Source: an uncultured Lachnospiraceae bacterium
GTDB taxonomy: Bacteria; Bacillota; Clostridia; Lachnospirales; Lachnospiraceae
Length of the DNA stretch: 49,527 nucleotides
NCBI GenBank assembly: GCA_900546325.1
Contig: URCR01000021.1
Location: 1 to 49,527 of the forward strand
Direction: 5' to 3'
The notes under the pieces were generated by a model. That model did not search any database and was not told where the DNA came from. It saw only the letters and a program-made list of their open reading frames with translations. Of this stretch, positions 22,436 to 30,702 are shown in pieces (positions within the stretch are counted from its first letter, which is position 1; each line of letters starts with the position of its first letter). The position numbers were made by a program, and so were the translations under genes.

Positions 22436-22945
22436 ATGGAAAACGTTATGTGCTCGGAGAGACTTCACTATCGGAAAATAATAGAAAGTGATAAAATACC
22501 GCTGCGTGTTATTTTGTCAGATCCATCCATCACGGAACCTGCCGGATATAAAGCGCTGGAATCAGACGATGCATTTCATGAGTTTTTTCAGAAATTAATA
22601 GAAGATAAGAATGGAATTGCAGTGCTTTTGGATCATAAAGTGATTGGTTATTTTCGGATTTTTTCGGAAAACATGGAAGAAGAGCCGTATAAGGGGAAAA
22701 AGTGTGCAGGAGTAGGATTTGTTTTGGGAAAAGAGTACCATATGCAAGGATATGGCACAGAAATACTTCAATTTTGGACAAAAAAGATTAAGCAGGACTA
22801 TGATTATTGTTTTGCGGATGCATTTACAGATAATTTAGCATCTAATGCACTGATTAAAAAGTGTGGCTATAGATATGTGGAAGATTACTCTATGTACTTT
22901 GAAAAGCTAGGGAAAGTAATGACTTGCCATAGTTATGTTAGATAG
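22436..22945 (+). CDS. GNAT-family N-acetyltransferase
   Basis: This 169-aa GNAT protein of the RimJ/RimL type shows CSERLHYRKIIESD at the start, VGFVLGKEYHMQGYGTEILQ as acetyl-CoA motif and SNALIKKCGYRYVE near the end. GGGGGGAG precedes the ATG at 22436; the frame opens earlier but inside the YqeC domain gene. The gene is clearly more AT-rich than its neighbours and splits the hydroxylase maturation genes from MogA and YqeB, which suggests a later insertion. The substrate is unknown. Confidence 0.85.
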   Translation: MENVMCSERLHYRKIIESDKIPLRVILSDPSITEPAGYKALESDDAFHEFFQKLIEDKNGIAVLLDHKVIGYFRIFSENMEEEPYKGKKCAGVGFVLGKEYHMQGYGTEILQFWTKKIKQDYDYCFADAFTDNLASNALIKKCGYRYVEDYSMYFEKLGKVMTCHSYVR

Positions 22946-23024
22946 CAGAAGGAGTTTATTTTAAGAATCGAAATAAATAATATTTACATAGATGAGAAAA
23001 GAAAACAGATGAGGAGGAGTTCAG

Positions 23025-23519
23025 ATGAAAATGCAAGTTGCGGTAATTACAGCAAGTACATCCGGGTATGCCGGAAAAAGGGAAGATGTCAGCGGGGCAA
23101 AGATCTGTGAAATCGTGGAAGCAGCCGGAATGGAAGTGACGTTTAAAAAAGTACTCCCGGATGACCGGGAAACGCTTGCGAAAGTGATGGCGGTGATCTC
23201 GGACAGCCAGATGGCAGACCTGATACTGACAACGGGGGGAACAGGATTTTCCAAAACAGACTGCACACCGGAGGCGACGATGGATATCTGCGAACGGCTT
23301 GTGCCGGGGATTCCGGAGGCGATGCGTGCGGCAAGTATGAAGTACACAAAGCGTGCGATGCTTTCCCGCGCGGCAGCAGGCATCCGGAAGGAAACACTGA
23401 TCATTAACCTGCCGGGAAGTCCGAAAGCGGTAGAGGAAAGTCTCGGGGAAATTTTAGAAGAAGTGATCCACGGAGTGGAGATTCTGACCGGACAGACTGC
23501 GGAGTGTGCAAGAGAATGA
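23025..23519 (+). CDS. mog: MogA/MoaB-type molybdopterin adenylyltransferase
   Basis: The 164-aa protein should adenylate molybdopterin ahead of molybdate insertion. It has the family features AVITASTSGYAGKREDVSG, the substrate loop LILTTGGTGFSKTDCTPEAT, AAGIRKETLIINLPGSPKAV and the closing ILTGQTAEC. GGAGGAG lies upstream of the ATG with ordinary spacing. It belongs with the cofactor and maturation genes around the hydroxylase. The next gene overlaps its stop codon. Confidence 0.92.
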   Translation: MKMQVAVITASTSGYAGKREDVSGAKICEIVEAAGMEVTFKKVLPDDRETLAKVMAVISDSQMADLILTTGGTGFSKTDCTPEATMDICERLVPGIPEAMRAASMKYTKRAMLSRAAAGIRKETLIINLPGSPKAVEESLGEILEEVIHGVEILTGQTAECARE

Positions 23520-24331
23520 GAAATTCCAGACAAGGAGAGAGACCGTTGCGGGTGCTGATCAAAGGAGCCGGCGATCTGGCGAGTGGGATTGCGGTGCGCC
23601 TGTATCACAGTGGATTTCAAGTGATCATGACGGAGACAAGTGCGCCGACAACGATTCGCAGATATGTGGCATTTTCCAGATCGGTCTATGAGTCCGAGGC
23701 GGAGGTAGAAGGAATTACTGCAAGATGTGTGTCTGAGAGGGAAGCACTGGAGGAATGTTTAGAGCAGCGGGAGATTCCGGTTGTTGTAGATCCGGGATGT
23801 GTGCATATGGACTGGTATCTTCCGGATGTGGAAGTGGATGCGATTCTTGCAAAGAGAAATCTTGGGACCCGGATGAAAGATGCGCCGGTCGTCATTGGAG
23901 TCGGACCGGGATTTACAGCCGGGGTGGATTGCCATTTTGTGGTGGAAACAAAGCGGGGGCATGATCTTGGAAGAGTCATTTCGGAGGGAATGGCGATTCC
24001 GAATACCGGGGTGCCGGGAGTGATCGCAGGTTATGCAAAGGAGCGCCTGATCTGTGCTTCCGGGGCAGGAAAGTTTGAACCGAAAGTAGAGATCGGTGAG
24101 TGTGTGGAGAAAGGGCAGCTTGTGGCAATGTGCGGAAACTGTCCGGTCTATGCACAGATGAGCGGGATGATCCGCGGAATGCTTCCGGAAGGAATTACCG
24201 TGTCAGAGGGAATGAAATGCGGTGACATTGATGCTCGCAAAGAGCGCGCATACTGCTTTACTGTCTCTGACAAGGCGAGAGCAGTCGGGGGAGGTGTCCT
24301 TGAGGCAGTCTTGCGCGGAATGCAGAAATAA
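23516..24331 (+). CDS. yqeB: YqeB (EF2563 family), selenium-dependent molybdenum hydroxylase maturation protein
   Basis: This protein of about 271 aa matches the YqeB/EF2563 family found only with selenium-dependent molybdenum hydroxylases. It has an N-terminal XdhC-like nucleotide-binding part (VLIKGAGDLASGIAVRLYHS), the FSRSVYESEAEVEGI stretch and the central VIGVGPGFTAGVDCHFVVET. It is thought to help deliver selenium or sulfur to the molybdenum centre. The ATG at 23516 overlaps the MogA stop as ATGA. A TTG at 23546 with AAGGAG 8 nt upstream is a rival start that would remove ten residues. A separate SelD would be expected elsewhere in the genome. Confidence 0.9.
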   Translation: MRNSRQGERPLRVLIKGAGDLASGIAVRLYHSGFQVIMTETSAPTTIRRYVAFSRSVYESEAEVEGITARCVSEREALEECLEQREIPVVVDPGCVHMDWYLPDVEVDAILAKRNLGTRMKDAPVVIGVGPGFTAGVDCHFVVETKRGHDLGRVISEGMAIPNTGVPGVIAGYAKERLICASGAGKFEPKVEIGECVEKGQLVAMCGNCPVYAQMSGMIRGMLPEGITVSEGMKCGDIDARKERAYCFTVSDKARAVGGGVLEAVLRGMQK

Positions 24332-24362
24332 AGTGCACGAAAAGGCAGACAGGAGAAGTCAG

Positions 24363-24866
24363 ATGAGTTATTTTCCGATTTTTATGGATATGGAAGGGAA
24401 AAAGATCCTTGTAGTCGGCGCGGGAAAGATTGCGCTCAGGAGGGTGCAGACGCTGTTACAGTTTCATGCACTGGTCAAGGTCGTTACAAGGGAAATCCCG
24501 GGAGAACAGCAGGAGGCCTTTGCTCTGCTTGTATCTGAGGGCAAGATCGAACTGGAAGAGAAACCGTTTGAAGAGAGTGATCTGACGGAAGATCTTTTTC
24601 TCGTACTGGCGGCAACCGATGTGAAGAAATTAAATCATGATATCTGCGCGCTGTGCCGTGAGCGAAAGATTCTGGCAAATACTGCAACAGACAGGACAGA
24701 CTGTGATTTCTACTTTCCGGCAGTGGCGGTCAAGGAAGAAATTGTCGTGGGAATTACCGGAGATGGGAGCAATCACAGGAAGGTTGCAGAGACAGCGGCG
24801 AGGATAAGAGAAGTTTTGGAGATAGAATATGAACAGAAAAATCAGAGTAGGCAGCAGGGAGAGTAA
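24363..24866 (+). CDS. Precorrin-2 dehydrogenase / sirohydrochlorin ferrochelatase family
   Basis: The 167-aa protein matches the N-terminal half of CysG (Met8-like). It oxidises precorrin-2 to sirohydrochlorin with NAD+ and may insert iron to give siroheme. The NAD-binding motif KILVVGAGKIALRRVQTLL lies near residues 15-33; LVLAATDVKKLNHDI and ANTATDRTDCDFYFPA follow. The frame extends upstream, but ATG 24363 has AGGAG before it and begins at the conserved FPIFMDMEG. The C-terminus is shorter than in full CysG (no methyltransferase); that activity lies in the cobA-hemD fusion two genes downstream. Its end overlaps hemC by 38 nt. Confidence 0.88.
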   Translation: MSYFPIFMDMEGKKILVVGAGKIALRRVQTLLQFHALVKVVTREIPGEQQEAFALLVSEGKIELEEKPFEESDLTEDLFLVLAATDVKKLNHDICALCRERKILANTATDRTDCDFYFPAVAVKEEIVVGITGDGSNHRKVAETAARIREVLEIEYEQKNQSRQQGE

Positions 24867-25794
24867 GCTGGCAGTCGTACAGTCAGAGATGGTCATTCGG
24901 GAGTTGAAAAGAAGACATCCCGAACTGGAAATCGAATTGGTGACAATGAAGACAACCGGGGATAAAATTCTTGACAGAAGTCTGGATCAGATTGGCGGAA
25001 AGGGACTTTTTGTAAAAGAATTGGATCGGGCGCTTCTGGATGGGGAGATTGATCTGGCAGTACATTGTCTGAAGGATATGCCGATGGAGACGCCGGAGGA
25101 GCTTCCGATTCTTGCATATTCCAGACGGGAAGACCCAAGAGATGTGCTTGTACTTGCAAAAGGGAAGAAGAATTGGAACGGGCAGGGAGTGATCGGCTGT
25201 TCCAGTTTCCGAAGAAGAATACAGCTTCAAAAATTATACCCGAATGTGGAGATCAGAGGAATCCGCGGAAATATTCAGACAAGGCTTCAGAAACTGGATG
25301 GCGGGGAGTACGATGCGCTTGTCCTTGCGGCGGCAGGATTAAAGAGACTCGGACTGGAGAAGAGGATCGAGCGGTATTTTTCTCCGGAGGAGATCCTTCC
25401 GGCGGCAGGTCAGGGAGTTCTTGTCGTGCAGGGAAGAGAAGCACTGCGGGATCTGGTGAAAGAGCTTCAGCCGGAGGGAATCAAAGTGATCGCGGAAAAT
25501 GAGCGGGCATTCGTGCGGAGACTGGACGGCGGATGTAGTTCGCCGGTGGCGGCATACGGCAGGATCGAGCGGGAAGAACTGGTGTTGACCGGTCTTTATT
25601 ATGATGAGCAGACGGGAAACTATGTGACAGCGACGAAGCGGGCAGAGGTCCGGGCGTCAGAAAATTTAGGATGGGAGCTTGCGGATGAATTACGAACAGC
25701 AAACTACGAAGCAGCAGGGAAAAGTATGGCTCGTTGGAGCAGGGCCGTCAGATCAGGAACTTCTGACAGTCAAAGGGAGACGTCTGCTTTCTGA
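24829..25794 (+). CDS. hemC: Porphobilinogen deaminase (hydroxymethylbilane synthase)
   Basis: HemC links four porphobilinogens into hydroxymethylbilane. Clear motifs are KIRVGSRESKLAVVQSEMV, TTGDKILDRSL, the active-site loop GKGLFVKELDRALL, DLAVHCLKDMP, GIRGNIQTRLQKLD and the dipyrromethane-cofactor cysteine, Cys236, in LDGGCSSPVAAYG. The 321-aa frame ends in about 33 residues (after ADELRTANYE) that overlap the cobA-hemD gene in another frame and look non-conserved. The usual stop seems to be missing. No hemA, hemB or hemL is nearby. Confidence 0.92.
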   Translation: MNRKIRVGSRESKLAVVQSEMVIRELKRRHPELEIELVTMKTTGDKILDRSLDQIGGKGLFVKELDRALLDGEIDLAVHCLKDMPMETPEELPILAYSRREDPRDVLVLAKGKKNWNGQGVIGCSSFRRRIQLQKLYPNVEIRGIRGNIQTRLQKLDGGEYDALVLAAAGLKRLGLEKRIERYFSPEEILPAAGQGVLVVQGREALRDLVKELQPEGIKVIAENERAFVRRLDGGCSSPVAAYGRIEREELVLTGLYYDEQTGNYVTATKRAEVRASENLGWELADELRTANYEAAGKSMARWSRAVRSGTSDSQRETSAF

Positions 25795-27214
25795 GGCAGA
25801 TGTCATTGTCTATGACAGACTTGCCGGGCAGGGTGTACTTACTTACGGGGCAGAGCATGCAACGTATATCGACGTCGGGAAACATTCCGGCAATCACCGG
25901 GTGAGACAAAGTGAAATCAATCAGATTCTTGTGAGAGAGGCGAAAGAAGGAAAGAAGGTTGTCCGGCTGAAGGGTGGCGATCCATTTGTGTTCGGGCGCG
26001 GCGGCGAGGAAGCGGAGGAACTGCAAAAGGCGGGAATTCCGTTTGAGATCGTTCCGGGTGTGACATCGGCGGTGTCCGTGGCGGCATATCAGGGAATCCC
26101 GGTCACACACCGGGAGCTTGCTTCGTCTCTCCATATTATTACGGCGCATAAAAAGGAAGGGCATGAGCCGGACGAGATCCCGTTTCGGGAATTGGCGGGT
26201 GTGAAAGGAACTCTCGTGTTTCTGATGGGGGTATCTACCTTGCCGTTTCTATGTGAAAATCTGATCCGGGAAGGGATGGATCCACAGACGCCGGCAGCGA
26301 TTCTCGAACGGGGAACGACAGCAAGACAGAGGAAGATCACAGGGACACTGGAGACGCTGGAGACACTTGCAAAAGAAGCAAAGATCCAGCCGCCTGCGAT
26401 CATCATTGTGGGAAAGGTGTGCGCCTGCAGGCAGCTGGAATGGTATGATAAACGGCCGCTGGCAGGAATGAAGATCATGGTGACAAGACCGAAGGAGCGA
26501 AGCAGCCGTCTTGCAGAAATGCTCAGAGAAGAAGGAGCAGAGGTGCTGGAGGCACCTGCGATCCGTATTGTGCCGGAGATAGAAAGTGAAAGATTTGCCC
26601 GCGCACTTTCTCAGATTCAGAAATATCAGTGGCTTGTATTTACAAGTCCGACCGGTGTGGAAATCTTTTGGAAAGCGTTGAAGCATTATCGGATGGATGT
26701 CCGCAGTCTTTCCCATCTTCAGATTGCGGTAATCGGAAGTGGGACCGCACGGGCGCTGGAAGAGCGTGGAATGTATGCAGATCTGATTCCGGAGATTTAC
26801 GACGGAGAACATCTCGGGAAGGCGCTTGGAGAAGTGCTCGCCGATGAGAATGTTTTGATCCCGCGGGCAAAGATCGGGAATCCGGAACTGATCCGGGAGA
26901 TTGAAAACAGAAGCAGGGCGGTTATCGAGGATCTGCCAATCTATGATACACACTATGAGGCATATGGATTTATCGATTACAGAGAAGAGTTTGAACAGGG
27001 TAAGACAGACTACGTTATGTTTACGAGTGCATCAACGGTGCGGGGATTTGTGCAGGCGGCAGAAGGAATTGATTTCTCAAAAGTGCAGGCGCTCTGTATC
27101 GGAGAACAGACAAAGGCAGAGGCAAAACGCTGCGGAATGCATACTTACATGGCGGAAGTGCCGACGCTTGAGGCGATGGTAACGCTTGCAAAAGAAAGGA
27201 AACAGACATGGTAA
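25685..27214 (+). CDS. cobA-hemD: Uroporphyrinogen-III C-methyltransferase / uroporphyrinogen-III synthase fusion
   Basis: The 509-aa bifunctional protein closes hydroxymethylbilane to uroporphyrinogen III and methylates it to precorrin-2. The methyltransferase half (about 10-245) shows KVWLVGAGPSDQELLTVKG, VIVYDRL, VRLKGGDPFVFGRGGEEAEE and VVPGVTSA-type (EIVPGVTSAVSVAAYQGIPV) motifs. The synthase half (about 255-505) opens with GMKIMVTRPKERSSRLAEML and has YQWLVFTSPTGVEIF and DYVMFTSASTV. The start is ATG 25685, with GGGAG 7 nt upstream, 110 nt inside the hemC frame. With the upstream dehydrogenase it makes a full uroporphyrinogen-to-siroheme branch. Confidence 0.92.
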   Translation: MNYEQQTTKQQGKVWLVGAGPSDQELLTVKGRRLLSEADVIVYDRLAGQGVLTYGAEHATYIDVGKHSGNHRVRQSEINQILVREAKEGKKVVRLKGGDPFVFGRGGEEAEELQKAGIPFEIVPGVTSAVSVAAYQGIPVTHRELASSLHIITAHKKEGHEPDEIPFRELAGVKGTLVFLMGVSTLPFLCENLIREGMDPQTPAAILERGTTARQRKITGTLETLETLAKEAKIQPPAIIIVGKVCACRQLEWYDKRPLAGMKIMVTRPKERSSRLAEMLREEGAEVLEAPAIRIVPEIESERFARALSQIQKYQWLVFTSPTGVEIFWKALKHYRMDVRSLSHLQIAVIGSGTARALEERGMYADLIPEIYDGEHLGKALGEVLADENVLIPRAKIGNPELIREIENRSRAVIEDLPIYDTHYEAYGFIDYREEFEQGKTDYVMFTSASTVRGFVQAAEGIDFSKVQALCIGEQTKAEAKRCGMHTYMAEVPTLEAMVTLAKERKQTW

Positions 27215-27951
27215 AGATGACTTATATTTCTCACAGTTGTTTTGCGGTAGAACTGGAAAACAGTGTACTGGTATTTGATTATTATAAAGGGGAACTTCCG
27301 GCATGGGATTCCCAAAAGACAGTCTATGTGTTCGCAAGTCACAGACATTACGATCATTTTTGCAAGGAAATCTTCGGGTGGAGGGCACGATATCCGAAGA
27401 TTGTATATGTTTTGTCGGACGATATTTCCGACGGAAATGATTATGGGGAAGAGGCTGAAGGATGCGAAGTGACAAAGATTTCGCCAAATGAGATAAAGAC
27501 TGTCGGGGACTGCACCATAGAAACGTTTCGTTCTACTGACGAAGGAGTAGCATTTCTCGTGTCGTGTGAGGGAAAACTTTTCTATCACGCAGGAGATCTG
27601 AACTGGTGGCATTGGGATGAGGAGTCGGAATCGTACAACGAAACGATGAAGGAAAAGTACCAGTCAGAGATCGGGAAACTGAAAGAAGCACTGGCAGGGA
27701 GAATGATCGATGTAGCATTTCTTGTGCTGGATCCAAGGCAGGAGGAGGCATATGCCCTCGGAATCGAATATTTTCTCTCGAAAATCAGAGCAGAACTTGC
27801 AGTCCCGATGCATCTGTGGGATGCGTACGCACTGGCGGAACAGTATGTGGAAACCTATGGTCAGACACATGCCGGCACAGCATTCTGGTGTGTGAAAGGA
27901 ACGGGCGAGGAGAGAATTTTTGTAAAAAAAGAGCAGGCAGACAGTAAATGA
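27208..27951 (+). CDS. MBL-fold metallo-hydrolase (UlaG-like)
   Basis: This 247-aa protein has a metallo-beta-lactamase fold related to UlaG-type hydrolases. Visible features are TYISHSCFAVELE at the start, the metal motif FASHRHYDHF (an SHRHxDH form of HxHxDH, with Arg as the middle residue), FYHAGDLNWWHWDEES and VPMHLWDAY near the end. The position after HSCF and the GDLN aspartate agree with a binuclear metal site. The substrate is unknown. Its start overlaps the end of the cobA-hemD fusion by 7 nt, so it is probably in the same transcript. It has no signal peptide and should be cytoplasmic. Confidence 0.87.
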   Translation: MVKMTYISHSCFAVELENSVLVFDYYKGELPAWDSQKTVYVFASHRHYDHFCKEIFGWRARYPKIVYVLSDDISDGNDYGEEAEGCEVTKISPNEIKTVGDCTIETFRSTDEGVAFLVSCEGKLFYHAGDLNWWHWDEESESYNETMKEKYQSEIGKLKEALAGRMIDVAFLVLDPRQEEAYALGIEYFLSKIRAELAVPMHLWDAYALAEQYVETYGQTHAGTAFWCVKGTGEERIFVKKEQADSK

Positions 27952-27991
27952 TTTTGAAAGAAAAAACTGACTTGTGGAAAGGAGATCCGGC

Positions 27992-29707
27992 ATGGGACAG
28001 GATGTGTTGCTGCTTTTGATCATTCTTGCATTGATCGCAGTCTTTTTCTATCAGATTGCGGCGAATGCAAAGAGAAGAGAACAGTATTTGAAGAAAACGT
28101 GGAAGGAAGCATGGGGCACTGCCTCAGAGAAGGAATACGACAGCACAAAGTATGAGTCGATTTCCTGCTATTTTCAACAGCAGATTGCAAAGGGAAGGAT
28201 CAAAGAACCCTATCTGGATGACATTACGTGGAATGATCTGGATTTGGATACGGTCTATCAGGTGATGGATCATACAACGTCCGCGGTGGGTGCGGAGTAC
28301 CTCTACTATCTGCTCCGGACTCCGGCCCTTTCCGGAGAAAAGCTGAAGGAAAGAGACAGGCTGATGCGGTTTTTTGCGGGAAATGAGGAGCAGCGCCTCC
28401 GCCTGCAGTATCTGTTCTATGAAATCGGAGGGATGCCCAAATATTCGATCAGTGATTATATAGACCGGCTGGAAGATGTGAAAAGAGAGAAAAACGGGAG
28501 ACACTATCTGGCGATCGCAGCGGTTTTTCTCGGGCTGGCAACACTTGTGGCGGTGCCGCAGGTCGGGATTCTTTTGCTTGTGGCGGCAGTTTCATGGAAT
28601 ATCAAAAGTTACTTCGCAAGAAAGAGTGAGATTGAGCCGTATATTGCCACGTTCTCTTATCTGATCCGGCTTCTTCGCGCGGCGGAGATGCTTGGAAAGG
28701 AAAAGATACCGGAGATACAGTCTTATCTTGACAGACTGCAGGAAATCCGAAAAGAGATGAGTGGATTCCTGAAATACTCGCATGTGCTTGTTGGAGGGAG
28801 AGGGGCAGCCGGTTCCCTTGCGGACGCAGTGCTTGATTATATCCGGATGATATTTCATATTGATCTGATCAAATTTAATTTCATGTTGGAAGCAGCTGCA
28901 GAGAAGCGAGAGACGGTGGAGGAAATCATTGAGATTGTCGGGTATCTGGACAGCATGATCAGCGCTGCGTCCTTCCGGGCATTTCTTCCTTATTATGAGA
29001 AGCCGGAGTTTGTAGAGGGAAAGAAGGCAGGGATCTGTCTGGAAAAGGTATACCATCCCCTTCTGACAGATCCGGTGGCAAACTCTGTCACGGAGTGTAA
29101 GGGAATGCTTTTAACCGGATCAAATGCATCCGGAAAATCTACCTTTTTAAAGACGGTGGCAGTGAACGCAGTGCTTGCGCAGACGATTTTCACCTGCCCG
29201 GCGGCAAAATATGAGGCACCGTTTTTTCAGATATATTCTTCGATGGCGCTGCGGGACAATCTGCAGGGAAGCGAAAGCTATTATATTGTGGAGATCAAAT
29301 CGCTGAAGCAGATTTTAAATCATGTGGAAGATGAGGTGCCGATGCTCTGTTTCGTCGACGAGGTGCTGCGCGGGACGAACACGGTTGAGCGGATTGCCGC
29401 TTCCACGCAGATTTTACGGAGTCTTGCAAAGGAAGGGGTACTCTGTTTTGCGGCGACACATGATACGGAACTGACACATCTTTTGAAAGATTGCTATGAC
29501 AATTATCATTTTCAGGAGACGATCATGGACAATGATATTCTCTTTGATTACTGTCTGAAAAAAGGAAGGGCAATGTCCCGCAATGCGATCAAGCTTCTGC
29601 GTCTGATCGGATATGAGGAGAGCATCACGGCAGAGGCAGAGCAGATGGCGGAAGCATTTTTACAGACGGGAAACTGGACAAGACAGGAGGGAGCAACATG
29701 CATGTAA
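27992..29707 (+). CDS. Membrane-anchored MutS-like ATPase
   Basis: The 571-aa protein has the C-terminal ATPase of MutS: Walker A TGSNASGKSTFLKT beginning at Thr375, the SMALRDNLQGSESYYIVEI region, Walker B MLCFVDEVLRGTN and the ATHDTEL switch motif. Unlike repair MutS it lacks the mismatch-binding domain. It has one hydrophobic segment at the N-terminus (about 3-22) and a pair at about 172-208, so it sits in the membrane. The middle part resembles the helical core/lever of MutS. Start ATG 27992 has AAAGGAG upstream. Its role is not established; mismatch repair is unlikely given the anchor. The gene ends 10 nt inside rnhA. Confidence 0.85.
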   Translation: MGQDVLLLLIILALIAVFFYQIAANAKRREQYLKKTWKEAWGTASEKEYDSTKYESISCYFQQQIAKGRIKEPYLDDITWNDLDLDTVYQVMDHTTSAVGAEYLYYLLRTPALSGEKLKERDRLMRFFAGNEEQRLRLQYLFYEIGGMPKYSISDYIDRLEDVKREKNGRHYLAIAAVFLGLATLVAVPQVGILLLVAAVSWNIKSYFARKSEIEPYIATFSYLIRLLRAAEMLGKEKIPEIQSYLDRLQEIRKEMSGFLKYSHVLVGGRGAAGSLADAVLDYIRMIFHIDLIKFNFMLEAAAEKRETVEEIIEIVGYLDSMISAASFRAFLPYYEKPEFVEGKKAGICLEKVYHPLLTDPVANSVTECKGMLLTGSNASGKSTFLKTVAVNAVLAQTIFTCPAAKYEAPFFQIYSSMALRDNLQGSESYYIVEIKSLKQILNHVEDEVPMLCFVDEVLRGTNTVERIAASTQILRSLAKEGVLCFAATHDTELTHLLKDCYDNYHFQETIMDNDILFDYCLKKGRAMSRNAIKLLRLIGYEESITAEAEQMAEAFLQTGNWTRQEGATCM

Positions 29708-30174
29708 AAATTTACACAGACGGTGCGGCGAGAGGAAATCCGGACGGACCGGGAGGATACGGGACGGTACTGGAATATGTGGACACAAAGGGACAGCTGC
29801 ATACGAGAGAACTATCCGGCGGTTACAAGAGGACGACAAACAACCGGATGGAACTGATGGCGGTGATCAAAGGGCTGGAAGCGCTGAACCGCCCGTGCGA
29901 GGTCGAATTGTATTCAGATTCAAAGTATGTGGTAGACGCATTCAACCAGCACTGGATTGACGGATGGATCAAAAAAGGCTGGAAGCGCGGGAAGAATGAG
30001 CCGGTCAAAAACATCGACCTATGGAAACGGCTACTGAAGGCAAAGGAACAACATCAGGTAACGTTTATCTGGGTGAAAGGGCACGATGGACATCCTCAGA
30101 ATGAGCGCTGTGACACGCTGGCGACGACTGCGGCGGACGGGACAGACCTGATGACAGATGAGGGAGTTTTGTAA
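29698..30174 (+). CDS. rnhA: Ribonuclease HI
   Basis: The 158-aa enzyme degrades RNA in RNA-DNA hybrids. The four catalytic acids are Asp8 (YTDGAARGNPG-type start), Glu52 (NNRMELMAVIKGL), Asp74 (LYSDSKYVVDAF) and Asp139 (NERCDTLA), with the helper histidine His129 in VKGHDGHPQNE. The basic helix segment WIKKGWKRGKN, the handle seen in E. coli RNase HI, is present. Start ATG 29698 follows GGAGGGAG closely and overlaps the end of the MutS-like gene. Confidence 0.95.
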   Translation: MHVKIYTDGAARGNPDGPGGYGTVLEYVDTKGQLHTRELSGGYKRTTNNRMELMAVIKGLEALNRPCEVELYSDSKYVVDAFNQHWIDGWIKKGWKRGKNEPVKNIDLWKRLLKAKEQHQVTFIWVKGHDGHPQNERCDTLATTAADGTDLMTDEGVL

Positions 30175-30207
30175 GCGGTGTTCGTTTGGATTTGGAGGGA
30201 ATAGGAT

Positions 30208-30621
30208 ATGTGGTTTGTATTTGCGCTATTGTCTGCAGTATTTGCGGCACTCACGTCGATATTGGCAAAAATCGGAATAGACGGGGTCAATTCAAATCTC
30301 GCAACAGCCATCAGAACGATCGTTGTTGTGATAATGGCATGGGGAATGGTTTTTATCACGAAAACACAGAGTGGGATCTCGGAGATAAGCCGGAAAAGCT
30401 GGCTGTTTCTGATTCTGTCCGGATTCGCAACAGGTGCTTCGTGGCTGTGCTATTACAGAGCGCTGCAAATCGGGGAAGCATCCAAAGTGGTTCCTGTTGA
30501 CAAATTGAGCGTAGTCATTACATTCGTGCTGGCAGTGGTATTTTTACATGAGCAATTTACAATGAAATCCTTGATCGGATGCGTTTTGATCGGGATCGGA
30601 ACTTGTGTGATGGCTCTGTAA
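30208..30621 (+). CDS. Half-size EamA-family (DMT) membrane transporter
   Basis: The 137-aa protein consists of one EamA domain with about five membrane helices, starting MWFVFALLSAVFAALTSILA and ending VGCV-type LIGCVLIGIGTCVMAL. Full DMT transporters contain two such domains, so this one probably works as a dimer. The conserved ALQIGEASKVVPVDKLS segment before the fourth helix is typical of the single-domain group. The substrate is unknown. GGAGGG lies ahead of the ATG. It is likely the last gene of the run that starts upstream. Confidence 0.87.
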   Translation: MWFVFALLSAVFAALTSILAKIGIDGVNSNLATAIRTIVVVIMAWGMVFITKTQSGISEISRKSWLFLILSGFATGASWLCYYRALQIGEASKVVPVDKLSVVITFVLAVVFLHEQFTMKSLIGCVLIGIGTCVMAL

Positions 30622-30702
30622 TAACAGGCAGGAATGCGTGAAAGGGTTCATCGATTGCCGGGGAGAATAGTAAAAATATTTTACGGTCTGTTTGAAGTAC
30701 TC

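Noticed and set aside
27974..27991. TTG start six codons before the MutS-like gene's ATG
   Set aside because: The AAAGGAG site has correct spacing only for ATG 27992.
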